A stretch of DNA of 64,000 nucleotides from Beroe ovata (taxonomy: Eukaryota > Ctenophora > Nuda > Beroida > Beroidae): assembly GCA_946803715.1 (NCBI GenBank), contig CAMPET010000031.1:393790-457789 (forward strand), given 5' to 3'. Positions within the stretch are counted from its first letter, which is position 1, and every line of letters starts with the position of its first letter. Shown here piece after piece: positions 1-14,300 of the stretch. The notes under the pieces were generated by a model. The model was not told the origin of the DNA and ran no database searches. It was given only the letters and a program-made list of their open reading frames with translations. The position numbers and the translations under genes are program-made.

Positions 1-579
1 TAAATCAGTAAAACAACCGCACAACCTTTTAAATATCACACACAACAAATTGCAGTTTACAGCGCAAACTGTATGTACCTACAGCGGTCAAGTGAGGCAT
101 TCTTTGACCTTGGCCACATTACTACATCATACGGTGGTGGAGGTGGTACGTGGGTTATTTTTTCACAAAAATCTATGATTTCCCCACGTGATTTGGAGCA
201 GTTATATTCCTGCGGAAATGTGTTCATTCATAGAGATTCCTTCTTGCACTGTGCACGTTCATTTACCACTGGCCGGAGCATTGTTAATCCATGCACGGGG
301 AATTAAACAAATCATTTTTCCAAAATTCGTTCTCTTTTGATCTTCTCCTTCCCAATCAAGGATTGTTGATTGCCCTCATCTTGATTCTTATCCTCGCACT
401 CTTTCCTTTTTTGCGGTGTATGGATCTTAGTTAACACTCTCCATAATAATTCAATATATCATTCGAATCGTCTCTCAAATTAAGCAAAAATTCACAAAAA
501 TACATCAAGTTTGAGTCACTGCAAAGTTTCAATTCTCACAAACATCTCAGAGTCATGTATCTCGATCGTCATATTGTAC
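1..579. other. 3' flank of guanylate cyclase, no gene seen
   Basis: I see no convincing coding exon here. The single 77-codon open stretch on the plus strand (73-306) has no recognisable domain and no splice context. The stretch is AT-rich and probably holds the 3' untranslated region of the minus-strand guanylate cyclase that ends at 580. If Furry has upstream exons they would have to lie before this window. Confidence 0.5.
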
Positions 580-3500
580 TCAGTTATTTGCATCCTCACT
601 ACCACTCCCCGTTGTCGTGTTGGATGAGACACTCTGACTGGTTGATTTGGAGGTGAACTTGTTGATTAGTCCCTTCATCAGTTCGCTGCTACTCAACCGA
701 GCAAGTAGTCTCTTCTTCACGGGAATTATCGTCTGGAGAATGATGTGACGCTATTAAATCTCAGTTCTGGAACATAAACATGCAGTTTAAAAGCTAAGCT
801 AGATGTGCAACGCAATATTAAGAGCGCTAGTTTTGACTGAAAGGCGTCAATTCTGTCATAGTCACTGTCTAATCTCTATCATCTATCCCATGATCTGAGA
901 TACTCACGGCAATTACTCCTTCCTCAAACGCGTCATCCTTTTCTTGCTCCTCCAAATCTTCATCTTCCCCGTTCTCCTGAACACCAATTGTAACAGCAAC
1001 AATAACAAGGATCAATTAGATCTATAATTGCGTAATGAATTACATCTGAATTCAATTGAAGTGTCATCACAGGATTTCAGTTTCTCTCCACGAAGATCAA
1101 TATTACAAGATGAATATCCCATTCTCTCTCTCGCTCACCTGATCCACCATATTCTCCTCCACCTCCATCTCTTCCTCTTCCTCCCTCTCCGAGGTAAGGG
1201 ACCCCGCCCGGGACCCCGTCTTTACAGACGACCTCTGTCGGGACCGTCGTTCCCCCGACCCCGAGCCTGACCCTGCTGACTTTCTGCTGCTGGAGGATGG
1301 ACGGAGAAAGATGAAGATATATTGATATATTGAGTTTCTTTTGAAATGCCCAAGCCCCATTTGCTCAAAAACGTATAAGTTCCCGAGCGCCATTTCCCGT
1401 CAAATTTTGATCGAAAATGATCTCCCATTTCTGAAATTGAGTTTACAATCTCGGTGTCAGTTATACCTGCGGGCAGCGCTGACACCACTCTCCCTGTTGT
1501 CAGGTCTTTCCTCCACCTGACTTCCCCTCTCTCTACTCCGTCTCTGGTCGGAACTGCTGTTTCTCCAACTTGTCTTCTGACTTCCTTAGAGAAAAAGACA
1601 CCGATAGAAATAGGATAAGACACCGATCGAATAAGCTATAAGACACTGTCTTGATAACTTTGATAGAGAATCTCAATGAATTTGGCAGAGAGATAGCGGC
1701 TGTTTGGTGGCAGGAGGTGCAGCGTCTTCATTAGTCTCTTCACGTGGCATGGCAGTTATAGTTCAATGGTGATTCATGCCACTCTTATCTATCCCATGCA
1801 ATGGTCAACATGCAACAATTACCCTTCTTTGTGTAATATTTCTTGTATATGCCAACTTCTAGTCGACTCATCAGAACATCCAGTTGCCGTTGAGCACTTT
1901 CCGGCTGAGATGAATATTGTGGTAAGTCTAGATTGATTTTCAATTTGAAAATATATATCCTCGTTGCCAAGGAGAAGGACTCAGTGATTCAGCTTACCCC
2001 ATCTATCTTGTCAATGATCATATCGTAGAACCCGTTTAACCAATAGACTTGGTGTTCCTGAATTGAGTTTTGTGTTATTAAACGTAGTTATTAAACGTAG
2101 TTTGGAATTGGGAAGAGACAATCTGCTGACACCGATAATTAAGACTGAGAGATGGACTTACCACCCCGGCGTTCTTTGCCTCTCGTATTCTAAACTCTCG
2201 GTTCCCACACAACGCTACTTTCATAGACTTGCTGATCAGGATATGCTTCGGCTTACAAGCTGCCTCTAGCTTCTGAGCGTAAATCACCTGAGCCATAAAT
2301 CGGATTATCCTATTATCAGTTGGATTATCCTATTATCAGTTGGGAAATTTTAAGAACAATTTCTGAGTTTTTGGGTTTTCGAAGTGTTTTTTTTCTAGGT
2401 TCTGTAGGTTTTGAGAGGGGTGATTATGATGATCTCACTGTTTCTCCGTAGATGCTGTATCTCGGGTTGGTATGGCCGACGATTCCTGCGACCACACTTC
2501 CAATATCAACACCTGCAACCGTGATTTCATCAAGTTTCAATGAGGTCGGGGTTTGATTCACAAATCTCGATCCAGGATCTTGGTTTTCAATCTATGAGAT
2601 ATCTAGGTCGATATATCTAAGACAATAACTGGGGTATATTATCCAAACCTATTCTGCATTGAAGTGGTGTTTTGAGGAACTCCAACTGAACGGTATGGAC
2701 ACTGAGATTCATTGCCACTGCCATCACCGCAGCCGCCACGGCGCTGTACTGGTCTGAATCGGGAACTCCTGCTGCCACCACGTATGCATCTCCAATAGTT
2801 TCTATCTGGGAGTATTGTTAGAATAGTTTGAACACGTGGAATCGTAAGATAAATCGCTTTAATTTGTCAGTGAAAACGATGAAGATCTTGAGTTGCGGTC
2901 ACGTGATACAATTACTCCGTTACCTTGGTAACGTTTCCAAGATTGTTTGTCAAGCCGTCAAACTTCTGCCACAGGCAGGTCAACAGTTCCACCACCTGGA
3001 GTGGCTCTAGACTGCCACTTATCTTGGTGAAGCCACACAGATCACTGAATATCACTGCCACGTTTTCATGTTGCTGGAGGGAAGGGGGAAATATGGTGAA
3101 AGTTACGCCTACGATCTGTGCCTTACTGCCTTGGATGCTACAAGAGAAAACTGAGTTTGGTCGACCCTCAATAAGCTAAAAACGGCAGATGCCATGCAAA
3201 TAACACTTTTCGTATCTCATATTAAGTCCCTCGATATGCTAGAAAGGGGGCATGAGTCATGACATCCAAATTGCACTTGCTAGTTACCATTCCCAATACC
3301 CATATAGTTATCTTACCCTTATCGTCTTGTAGAAGGGCGTGGCTCCACTTCGTATGGTGTTGATAATTGAGCGAGGCATAGTCTCAAAGAGAAAGTCGTC
3401 TTTCCGGGAGCTCTCCTCGTCTTTTTGTTGTAACTGGGGGAGGCTTGTTAACCGTCATAACTTGATAAGTGTAAAATGGTGTTTTTCTAATAATATTGAT

Positions 3501-5819
3501 GGATTGATTCTTGTACCAGCTCCAAGAACCGCTTGTTATTCTCAATCTCTTCCTCATATGCCACTGCCATCTTCCTGATGAGGAGAATTAGGTGTGTTTT
3601 TTGACAGATAATTGTTTCAATCCTCTGCAAACCATTGATCGTACAATACTGATTACTGATTACTGACCTTGCCTTCATGTTGGCAGCTAGAACTTGTGAT
3701 TTTGTAGAGTCGTGGGCGGGCGCATCGCCTAGGAAGACCTGTCCGTTGTGGTACATTTCCTCTCTGAGAGGAGATGTTATGATCAGCATTGATTCCCTGA
3801 TAGAACCTTGACACCTCATGGGTTTTGTCCACTAATAGTTGTACAATATATGGTTCCTCAGTCTAAAATTATACTCTTGCATTAACTTCATCATCTTAAC
3901 TCACTTTGGTTTAGCAATCATTACAGCCGTATTTCCCTCCTCAAAAGTGAGGAATTGGCAGATAAACAAGATATTATTCTCATCCAGCCCTGTGGTACTT
4001 GTGTAGGATGTTATTATCATGGAATCTGACATTAGACTCAACTGAAAATGGCGGAAGGGGGTTATGGTTGACGAGTTGGCTCAGAGTTATCAATCATATT
4101 TGGTCATCGATCGAAGATATGTGACGTCATGATCCTATATCGTCATTATCAAACTTACAAATAGTCCCAAAATGATTGACTCACATAATCAAGTTCGAAA
4201 GAGCCGTCAATTGGTCGCAGAAATTTCATTGTTTCCTTGATATTCTTGTCCATTAGATCAGGACATGTCTTCAATATGCTCTTACCAGCTTTTAGAACTT
4301 TTCCTGTGAGAACGCAGCAGTTTAATCCCGGGTCCGAGAGAAAGTTAACTCGATTTGAGCGATTGAAGCTTCATCATGATCTCTACTTTTGATAGAACTC
4401 CATTTTGATGGTTTACCTGTGTGATCAAAGTATACGAAGAACGGGAATATCCGTGTCCAGCACATTTTCTCTAATTCACGCTGGTTATCCTCCTTAATGC
4501 AACTGATGTCCAACTCCTTCAGCTTCTACGGAAAGATGTTTTTCCGATTAAAGACGAACCTCTTGATTGTGGCATTTCAAATGGACTGATGCCAATTTTA
4601 TGATAGCTGGGTAGTTGGACAAATGCCAACTTTAGCTCGGGATCTCGGGAAACCTGGTTATCCATCTGAACGTTGATGTTGTGGAAATACTTGAGATCAC
4701 CACCGATCGTCTTACTTTCCACTTCTTGGAGTACCACCTTGCACTTCTTGCTGGAGGACACTATTTCTCCCTGCAAGATGGAGAAATATGGTGGACTGGT
4801 TAGCTTGGCATGTTTATTGCTGATATTGAGGTATCCCCCCAACAAAAACAATCAGGCTCACCCCAACGCCGAGTGCGCCGCTGTCCTCAGCCGCCAGTTC
4901 CTCCGCCGCGTCCTTCCCGACAAAGTCCGCCTTGGTGCAGATGTATGTGACAAAACCGAGGAGGAACTTGGCGTACTTATCCGTGCTCAGGACGGCTATC
5001 ATCCGATATCCGACCTTCTTCTCGGGGAAAACCTGGGGATTTGGGGAGAAGGAGAATCGCTCGCAGAAAATTGGATCGCGTTATAAACGCCCATCGCAGA
5101 TATTCTTCATCGTTTACCATGGGGACGTAAACACGTGCGATTCTAATTTCTACGCGTTGCATGACGGACAAAAAGATGACAAAAAGATGATACCTTGAAT
5201 TGTATCTGTAGCATATCAGGGAAGTCAATGAGCTTGTACTGGAGATAATCATTCCATGTCTTGAAGAAGCCATATGCAGTCCGGGCCACTGATTGCATCT
5301 TCCATGCTGAAAATTTATTGAGACAATGTGTCTCTGGTAAAGTTACGATTTGAGCACGAAAACACAGCTTTCAATGTCGCAATTGCCCAGCGGATGTATA
5401 AGAATTCCTAAGTTTGGATCTGTGTTCCTTGTTCATAATGCAAACACGTGCCATTTCACCTGAGAAGAGGTAAGCGATGTACCATCCCCCAAAATACTCC
5501 ATGGCATTCTCCTCCGTGAATCTGAACCGTTTCGCAAACGCTGCGGCGGAGTTTGAACAAAAGTGATTTTGTTTCCATATAGGTATGCCAAGAGAAATCT
5601 CCAATATCCATTTTACGTTTAATTGAGCATAACAAATATCCCTGCGTCTGCACCTCACGCCTCACCTTTCGCTAAATCGGAGAGCAACTTTTCATCGTAG
5701 TTCGAGAACTTCTCGAACTCAAGGGGGGCGTCAATCGTCTCCGAGATGGCATGCCAAACTGAGCTGGAGTAGTTCTGTTGGATGCCAACCTTGATGGCTT
5801 CAAACACAAATCCGTACAT
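580..5819 (-). CDS. Soluble guanylate cyclase, alpha-type subunit
   Basis: Multi-exon gene for a soluble (NO-type) guanylate cyclase, which makes cGMP from GTP in the cytosol as an alpha/beta dimer. Exon 1 (5666-5819) starts MYGFVFEAIKVG, typical of H-NOX domains. H-NOX continues through exons near 5460-5540 and 5195-5306. The HNOB/HNOBA part is near 4200-4510 (IFPFFVYFDHTG; FLRPIDGSFELDY) and 3490-4030 (GQVFLGDAPAHDSTKSQVL). A signalling helix is at about 3490-3580, and the cyclase domain at about 1990-3430. The cyclase domain keeps both metal-binding Asp motifs (VIFSDLCGFTK and VETIGDAY). The beta-type Asn and Arg are replaced: the segment reads GETVIYAQKLEA, as in alpha subunits. The H-NOX position of the haem-ligand His appears to be Leu. 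The last exons (903-975 and 580-735, ending SEDANN) form an acidic/Ser-rich tail. Several exon joins are inferred, and the 4.6-5.1 kb segment is uncertain. The stop is at 580-582. Confidence 0.85.
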
Positions 5820-6474
5820 CGAGAAAAAAGACCTGTGTTATGAGGTGTAGTGTTGGGTAAAACTAGGATTCCTTTATGGGGGACCATACGTCTTTTCTCA
5901 CTATACCATGTAATTCATGCTCAATATTTCTATAAAAACACAATTCAAAGGGTACAATTTAAACGTTAGAAGGGCCCACAACATACCATAACCTCACAAC
6001 CATCCAAAATTAGAAATATTTATTCTTCGCCGGCCCTTCGTGGTGCTTTTAAAGTCCATAAAGCAGTATTAATGGGTTGAACCTGTCATTCATCATCCAT
6101 AGCAACATGTCAACTGTCATAAACTCAGGGAGGGAGTTGTTGTTTTTATGAGTAGCCAAGTTGTTGCTTATTGACACACACACACCAATATATATATATA
6201 TGACACTCAATGATGAATGCCACTACGATAATTTCCGATATTGTGTCCTGGTGTCCAGTTAATGAGATATCTATTAGCGTTATTGTCGTTGGTAAGTTTG
6301 AAAAATAACAATATTATGTCTGGATTAGATGCATGTGAATAGTGATCTTTAATCCTCTTATGTTTATCTTTGCCTCTTATCCCATCTTATCAAACTCCTA
6401 AACCCTTTTCAATAATTTCATATTGATGACTCATTATGGAGTTGTTATCACATCATTGAGTCCATGTCATCACA
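5820..6474. promoter_or_regulatory. Spacer between guanylate cyclase and Furry exons
   Basis: A 655-bp stretch lies between the start codon of the minus-strand cyclase and the first Furry coding exon seen on the plus strand. It contains a short CA/TA run at 6175-6201. If the exon at 6475 is a true first exon, this is a shared divergent promoter. If Furry starts upstream, it is only the cyclase promoter inside a Furry intron. No coding stretch is apparent. Confidence 0.4.
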
Positions 6475-8356
6475 ATGACACCAGGTGGTGGAGGTAGCTC
6501 TCAGGAGATTGATAACAATAGCGACGATGGAAGTGGTTCCAGCCACATGTCCGCTGAGATCGACAGCTCACACCCGAGTGAGCTGAATGACCAGGTGAGT
6601 GGTATAATTACTGCTGACACCACACAAAATCCCTGACACCACACAAAATCTTTGGCACCACACAACATTCTTGACACCACTCTTACAAATATGCATGACA
6701 CCACTTTCATCCACTCGCTTGACACCACTTTCATCCACTCGCTTGACATCACTCTCATCCACTCGCTTGACACCACTCTCACTACTCCAGGTCCCAATGA
6801 CCGGATCTCGAGGCTCAACTCCGACAGAGTTCATATCCCGTAAACACGGCGTGGAACCGGAAATCCTAGCGGAGAGGGTCAGAAGTGTGCTCAAGTTCAT
6901 GAACTGCAGGTACGGGCGTTGCCATGGTGATCTAGATTCTGACTGACTTTATTACTTTATTTCCCAAGTGTTTCACTTGGAAATGTTAAGTTGTTGATCA
7001 TTTCTCATCTCCTATGATCAGGGATCAAAGACCTCTGTGGAGCTATGAAGAGATAACCCCTCAGAATCTGAATATCGGAAGTGTTCACCTGATGCACAGC
7101 TTCTTATCATCGGTAATATTATGCCTTCGGCAATCGGCTTGATTTAGCTAGTTTTTCTAATGAAGCCAACTGAGACGCTTTATTCGGGTTCGATAGTTGT
7201 CAAATGTGATGGAATCGCACGACATATGTATTCTCAGGTATTGGCAGTATTCGAAGCGCTGATGCAGACCGATTTCAAGGCTCACATGTGCGCTGAGACT
7301 CTCAGCTGGGCAGTCCATTGTGGACAACGACACTACGCAGGGAGGAGCTTCGAGGTTTGCATCCTGTCCTTTTTCTCCGATCTAACTCAATTTGTTGTTT
7401 ATGCAGATTCAATTATCCCATATATGGTCATGTCCTCTTCAGATATTCCGATGTCTCCGAACAGAGTTAACGAGTGACTTCCTTCTGGAGGTTCTGAGAC
7501 GTCTCATGGATCACGTTTGTGACACTGATGACTCTCAAACGGTATTATACATGCCCCGTAATCATCAGCATTTGTGGAGAACACTACATTTCTCCTCAAA
7601 TTGTGTTTTTGTGTTTGGCGGTCATTTTCATGCCCTTCACGTACCACCGTGTTTTCAGGGGTACGTAGTGGAGTGTCTCCTCACTCTTGAATGCAACACA
7701 CTACTCCTCGGCGATAGGATACACTCTGAACTCCTCCCCCAATTCAAGAGGTGAGACACGCGTGACATCTCATCGCGTGACGTTATTCTCACGCGTGATT
7801 TCCTGTTGTCATGACAACAACACGTGCCACCCTCTTGACGTGTAACAGATTGTCTCAGGAGAGAAATCGTGTAAATCATCACGCTGATAATTCGCATGAT
7901 CTCCATTGGTCAACCCCCGAGTTTCTGTATCTGGAACGGCTGTTACAAGATTGCACACTGACTCGAGATATGATTTATCCGGACGTGTTTGAGACCCGGG
8001 AGATTGGCGATATTCGCTATGATATCACTAAGTAGGCTGTGATCATGTTGTGGATGTGATTTAGTAAGTGTTGTTTAGTACGTGGTGTCATGGTACGGTG
8101 TCAGTGGAGGCATACTGTGATGTCAATGGATACATGATGTCAGGAGTATTTGACGAAAATAGTATCTCGTACCCCGTTTTTATGGTGCCACTTTTTGTTT
8201 GGTCACGGCCCTCACCGTTCTCAGCAAAACGGACACGATAAAGCGGCGTCCCATGGACACCCGCCGCCACTCCAGTTGGGATGTGCTGCCGCCTGGGAGC
8301 AAAGTGACGTCCAAACAGCACTTGCTAGGCGGGAGTACAGCTTCAGATGAATACAG

Positions 8357-8392
<36 letters not shown>

Positions 8393-11300
8393 NNNNNNNN
8401 NNNNNNNNNNNNNNNNNNNNNNNNNNNNNNNNNNNNNNNNNNNNNNNNNNNNNNNNNNNNNNNNNNNNNNNNNNNNNNNNNNNNNNNNNNNNNNNNNNNN
8501 NNNNNNNGTGTGTGTGTGTGTGTGTGTTTGTATTTGTTTGTGTGTGTTTGTATTTGTTTGTGTGTGTGAGCATCATGTTGTGATAACAAGTCACAACACT
8601 CAGGGGTCGGATGAACAGTGAACAGAACAATCTCCGGGTAAAGGCATACAGTTTGTCCAGTTTTCGGGACTCTTTCCCGGTGCTGCCATTGGAATACATT
8701 CCTCAGGTAAATACATGTTTTCCAATAAAATAGTCGGGATATTTTAGAGATTATGTCCTTGGGACATGTTACTATTGGATGGTCCCAAATCTGGGATGTC
8801 AGTTTTTCGAAATCGCAGTCATACTGGAGACATGATATCCATGTTATTACAGGAGTACACTTTGAAAGAGCTGCTGACTGACGACGACATCTTTATTATC
8901 ACTCGGACATTCTGGTGCTCTCTCTGTCTTAGGTCAGACATATGAAATTAATAATGAGCATCAGAAATAAACATATTGGTAATCAATAATCTTTGGTTAC
9001 ATTAAAAGCCATTCTAGTTCCCATTCTCTTACACAAAGTCTAAATTCGTCTCACCTAAAACTCTAAAAGTCTCAATTCGTCTCACCTAAAACGTCTCGTC
9101 TCAGTGAGAGCGACTTGGAGCACGAGTTCGGGTTTGCTGTCCGTCTTCTGTCGTGTCTTCTCGATTGTATCTGTCTCACGGACACGTACACGGTGAACCT
9201 CCTGGAGAAAGTGCTGGATGAGATGAACTGGGCAAATTTCCCTGGGGTTATACACCTCTTTCTCAAGGGTGTTCCCACTTTAGGTGAGAAATTCCCCTTC
9301 ATTCCCTCCCACTCTATTCATTCCGACTTCATTCCCTCCCACTCTATTCATTCTCTCTTTACCTCTGTCGACGTGTTCGAACCCATCCATTCCTTCTATC
9401 GATCACTATCTAATCTGCTCTACACCCAGATCTCAATGAGACCACCCTGGAACTGATCGCTAAGTTGATCCCATTCTGTCGGAAGAAAGTTTTCCGAGGG
9501 GTGGACGACACGGCACTGCCCCTCATTGTGCTGTCACTGCTGCCAAAACTCATCATTTCCTACGACTCGTGAGTGAATATCAGTCAATATATTATTGAAA
9601 TTCTAACTTTCAATGTATTGAAATTTTGATCTTCTATAACGTTCTTGTCGTGATTTCCTGTGAAGTTTTGACTCCACTTCATATCAAATTCTTATGAAAT
9701 TCCCCCCATACATATCGACGTTCTTTATTAATCCAGTTCCCAATCCCCAGGCCCGACGCTTCCTGCTGTAAGATAGCCGAGGAAATCGCTATGATTTGTA
9801 CAAATATTGAGCCCCTGAAAGACCTTGGCAAAGTTATGACCATGTATATCAACAGCTCATACCCTCCCAAAAAATGCCAGGTACTCAATTTGGTGATTGA
9901 TTGTTTATTGTTTTCTAAGGTTGGTTCCATATCATAATGAAGATCACAAATCAGAGGAATTGTACATTAATATGTCACCGTTTTCTTCTTTTCAAGCAAA
10001 ATCTTGGCATTGTTCCAATAATTCCATCCCCAGATGTGGGTTGGTGCGGTGTGCAAGTATATCAACGACGCTTACATCGACAACTGTTCCCACTTCCTGG
10101 TTTATTTGGTCAATATCCTCCAAAATGGTCCTCATTGCTACTACCAGGCTATATTACAGGTTGGTGATTGGCACCACTTTCTATTGACACCACTTTATAT
10201 TGACACACGCTTGACACCAGTTTCTGCTGACACCACTTTTCACCTCGCACTCGCTTGACACCAGTTTCTGCTGACACCACTTTTCACCTTACACTCGCTT
10301 GACAACAGTTTCTGCTGACACCAGTTCCTGCTGACACCAGTTTCTGCTGACGTCACTCTGACACCATTTCATTTCAGATTGTTTACGAGTCTATCAAGCA
10401 TATTTTTCTCAATCACCACTTCATCCCTATTCACTGTCCTAGTGTGTTGCAGGTAAGAGAACTACTCTGCTTTCTGATTGATATAGACTTAGTTCTCGCC
10501 TTATTTTAATTCTTGTAATTTGTCTCACTCAAAGTCCAAATTGACAGTTTTTGTTAACTGAAAGACTTCTAAGACTGACAGTCACCCCTTCACCAACTGA
10601 CAGTAGCACACGATTTCCAGGTCTTAGCGAAGCATGAGTTCAGTGTCTCCCACGAGGAGCAGGAGATCCTCAAGCTCATCATTTCCTCATCTAGTACAAT
10701 CAGGTTTGTACGGAGAATTCGAGAGACACGTGATCAATAATGAGGAAATAAACTTGCTTTTTGATGAGAAAATGAGTTTCAAAACTCACGCGACTTCGGT
10801 CACGCGCTCGCTCACTTGATGAAGTTTTATCTTGTTCAGATGGAGGTACACTCCATAACCTCCCCTCCCTCTTCTAGTTTGCCCGGTGAAACTGCTAATC
10901 TTGATAACTATCGAGCCTCCCTCGGAGCATTCTCACTCTTCGAACATGGGCTGCCTGAACTTCCTGGCCGCTCCATACAGGTTACTGTTACTTGACTGTT
11001 ACTCTTATCGGCATTTTTCTCTTAATCGACCAATATTAACCCTCATTCTCTCCTCAGTTCAAAGTGGATTTCAAGTCCGATCACCCAGACTCGAGCCCCA
11101 TCTCAACATCTCAACAGTCCCTGGTTAGCTCCACTCAAAACCTGGTACCGTGTACCAATTGGAAACGACCCACTAACTGCTTCAGGAAGTGTAGAGACAG
11201 AATGGCAAGCTTGCTAAAGTAAGTGAGAATGGGGGCGGGAATGACTTCCTCAATCACGGGAACATTTTTCGTATTCTTTCGGAAATAACGAAAGAGATTC

Positions 11301-14300
11301 TTGGGTTTTTAAACAAACTTCAGCTTTCTGAACGTCATTTTTGCATGCTAAAAGGCCAGTGAGAACTAATCCTCTCCTCAGGATATCAGGTGATATTGAA
11401 CAGACAAACTCTCGGGTATTCAGTGCAGCAAGTGACTGTGAGATTAGTAAGGAGGTGTACCAGAGCACAAGTAGCTCGGAAAGCATGAGCGCGGTGGACC
11501 AATCCTCCTCCATCGTCAACCAGTGAGTATGGTGTGTGATAGAGTGATAAAGTGTGTGAAATGTGTGATTCAGAGTGTGTGAACTAGCAATCTCCATCGT
11601 CACTCCATCCCACTCCACTTCACCCACACCCCCCTCAACTCTCACTTCATTCCTTCACCTCATTGCATCTCATCCCCCTCACTTGCAGGTCTCTACCCAG
11701 TATTCCCGATGACACCAGTCTAGCTGGTGCTCTGAACCAGTTTGATTTCCTCAACGATGAGAACACGGCTGATGAGGGTAACGACACCGACTCCATCAAT
11801 TCCAGCTGGAGAGTCGGACTCAATACTTGTGAGTTGCTGTATTTACTCAATCCTCACTGATTCTAAACTAGCAACATTACTTGGTCACAGAATTATATTA
11901 GTTCAGTCCTAGTAATACTCCTACTAATACCCACTCACTGAAATTGTTAGCCAGCTCTGACCCAAACCTGTTCACATATTTAAGGATATATGGGGTTAAA
12001 TTGACCCTCAAATATTGAGACTGGAATATCGTGCTGACATGATCACACAATATTTCAGCTTACCAGACCCACAGTAGAGACAGCAGCGTGGACAGTCTGG
12101 CCGGACCACTCTCGAAACAGCGATACAAGTCACTACCTCATATCCAGAGGGAGGATACCAGTACCCCTGTGAAGCGGTCTCATTCCACCATGAGTCCATC
12201 CCGACATGTGTACCCGGGCAAGGTTTGTGCTCCCACCATTGTGATGATTGTGTTGATTGATTATTGCCCTCCCGCGGACGATATTCGTGAATTGTAACGG
12301 ATTGACGGTTTTGTGTCACGAGATGTGGAGTGGTTCATTCTCGATTCAATCCCTGTTATATGATTAAGCCAGGTGATAAATCGATAGATTCTTGTTGAAG
12401 AATTTATAATCTCCCCCCACATTTGGCATGGCGGGATGTACCATTTCCTCACCCCCCTGTGACATCACCACTTCCCCCCTGTGACATCACAACTCCCCCC
12501 TCAGTCGTCAAACTACGACCGCTACTCGGACGAGTCCGATCTCTCTGACGACGAGGAAGAGGAAGAGGACGGACAGAACAACACGCTCAAACGTCCCCGA
12601 TCGTCCACCTCACCCCACCACTCGCACCGCATGTACAGTAACAAGATGAACCGGGAGCAGAACATCGCTGAGATGTCGGCAGAGAAGGAGGAGGAGGGGA
12701 GGGAGGAGGATAGTTCGAGTAGGGACGAGGATGATGGATCTGAGGATATATCCGCCACGCCCAAACTAGGGGACCAGGGAGAAATGTTCTTGCAGAGGTT
12801 TGTATGACCCGAATTATGTCGTATTCAAATGATTCTTAGCGTTGGAAGGCCCAATATTTTTCCGATTCCTCGATATGAAATCCACCTCACCATGTCCCTC
12901 ATCCTTTCCCACACCAAATATCCGCTAATCATATGTCCCCTGACATTGACACAGATTCCCCAGCAGCTCCAGCTCAGACCTGGAGGACGACGAGGATTTG
13001 CTCAGCTCAGCCCCCGCCTCACCAATACAGCCGCCACCACCGGGGCTATTCCTACTGCCACCAACCCCAAATCTGGGAGTGGGAGAAGTCGGAACTGAGA
13101 CTCAGTGGCTGGATGCTGTCAACTCTTTAGTGAGTGTTAGTCAACGATATTTGTTCTATTCCTTCTTTACGATTTGGATAATATGAAACTTCTCTTTGTT
13201 CTCTAACTCATTCTTTTCTCTTGTTCGTGATAGAGTTGAAAAGTTATTCGGCCAAGTTTTCGATGTAAAAAGACTTAGTTTCTGAGAAACTGCATTTCGT
13301 AATCCTCTTTTATCATGAAACAAAAGGATCATTTTCATAGAATGAAACATTGAATTCAATAACATCCCCAGTTGCGAAACACAACGGAAGATCTTGACAG
13401 CACGATTATCCTGATTTTCCAAAGAATCGTGAAGAACCATCTTCTTCTACTCCGTGAAATCTTCACGGCATCCATCGACAATTTTTCCCACGCTCTCCCA
13501 GAGGAAATGCTGGGCGTGTTCAGTCAGAGTCTTTCTACCGTGGACCAGATTGAAGTTCCGTTTATCTTCATCGATAACGTTTTACTTAAACAGGTACCAT
13601 AATCATCAGCAATTCATTCACTGATATGTATCAGATAAACACTTTGGATCTTCAATTGATCGACGTGGAATTCAAATCCGGAGGAATTTTTGAGCTAGCT
13701 CATCAGGAAATCGAGTAAAGTCTTAGTTTCTTCTCAGATGTTAAGTTAGAAGTCACGTGACGAAAAGCTCCTCAGGGAAGCAAGATAGGGCCAAAATTCG
13801 ACCGGGAATCGATTCAGCGTCCAAAAATACATGGGAATACGTAGTATTTGCATGAAAATTGGACAAAAAGTTTTCTTCGAATTTCTGATCTGAGTATCGG
13901 GAAAAAATGAATGAGTGACTCCACACTTTTATACTCCGATTTCAAGGGCCCTAAAGAGGACTTAAGCGGCACTGACGACACTAATTTTTCACCAAATCAT
14001 CTCTCCTACTCTCATACTATAAGAATAAACCCTCTTTGCGATCATCTGATTTTCATACCTGCTGTGAAGCCACGCCCAAATGACGATTTCACACCTGTGG
14101 AAGCAAACACCTCAAAAACGCGAAAATCAATGGGACACACCGATGCAAAAAAACGCCCAAAATCAATTTTACTGCTGTCATACTAAAAATAGGTGTTCCT
14201 GACCTATTTTTTGACGTAGAATTCAAATTCGGAGGAATTTTTGAGCTAGCTCATCAGGAAATCGTGTGAAATCTTAGTTTCTTCTCAGATGCTAAGTTAG

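Noticed and set aside
8199-8699. Open frames across the GT repeat and N gap (8199-8699, also at 20351-21194 and 42858-43597)
   Set aside because: They are produced by reading through Ns and dinucleotide repeats.
12522-12764. Ser-rich minus-strand open frame at 12522-12764
   Set aside because: It is the shadow of the acidic Furry exon on the plus strand (SDLSDDEEEEEDGQ).
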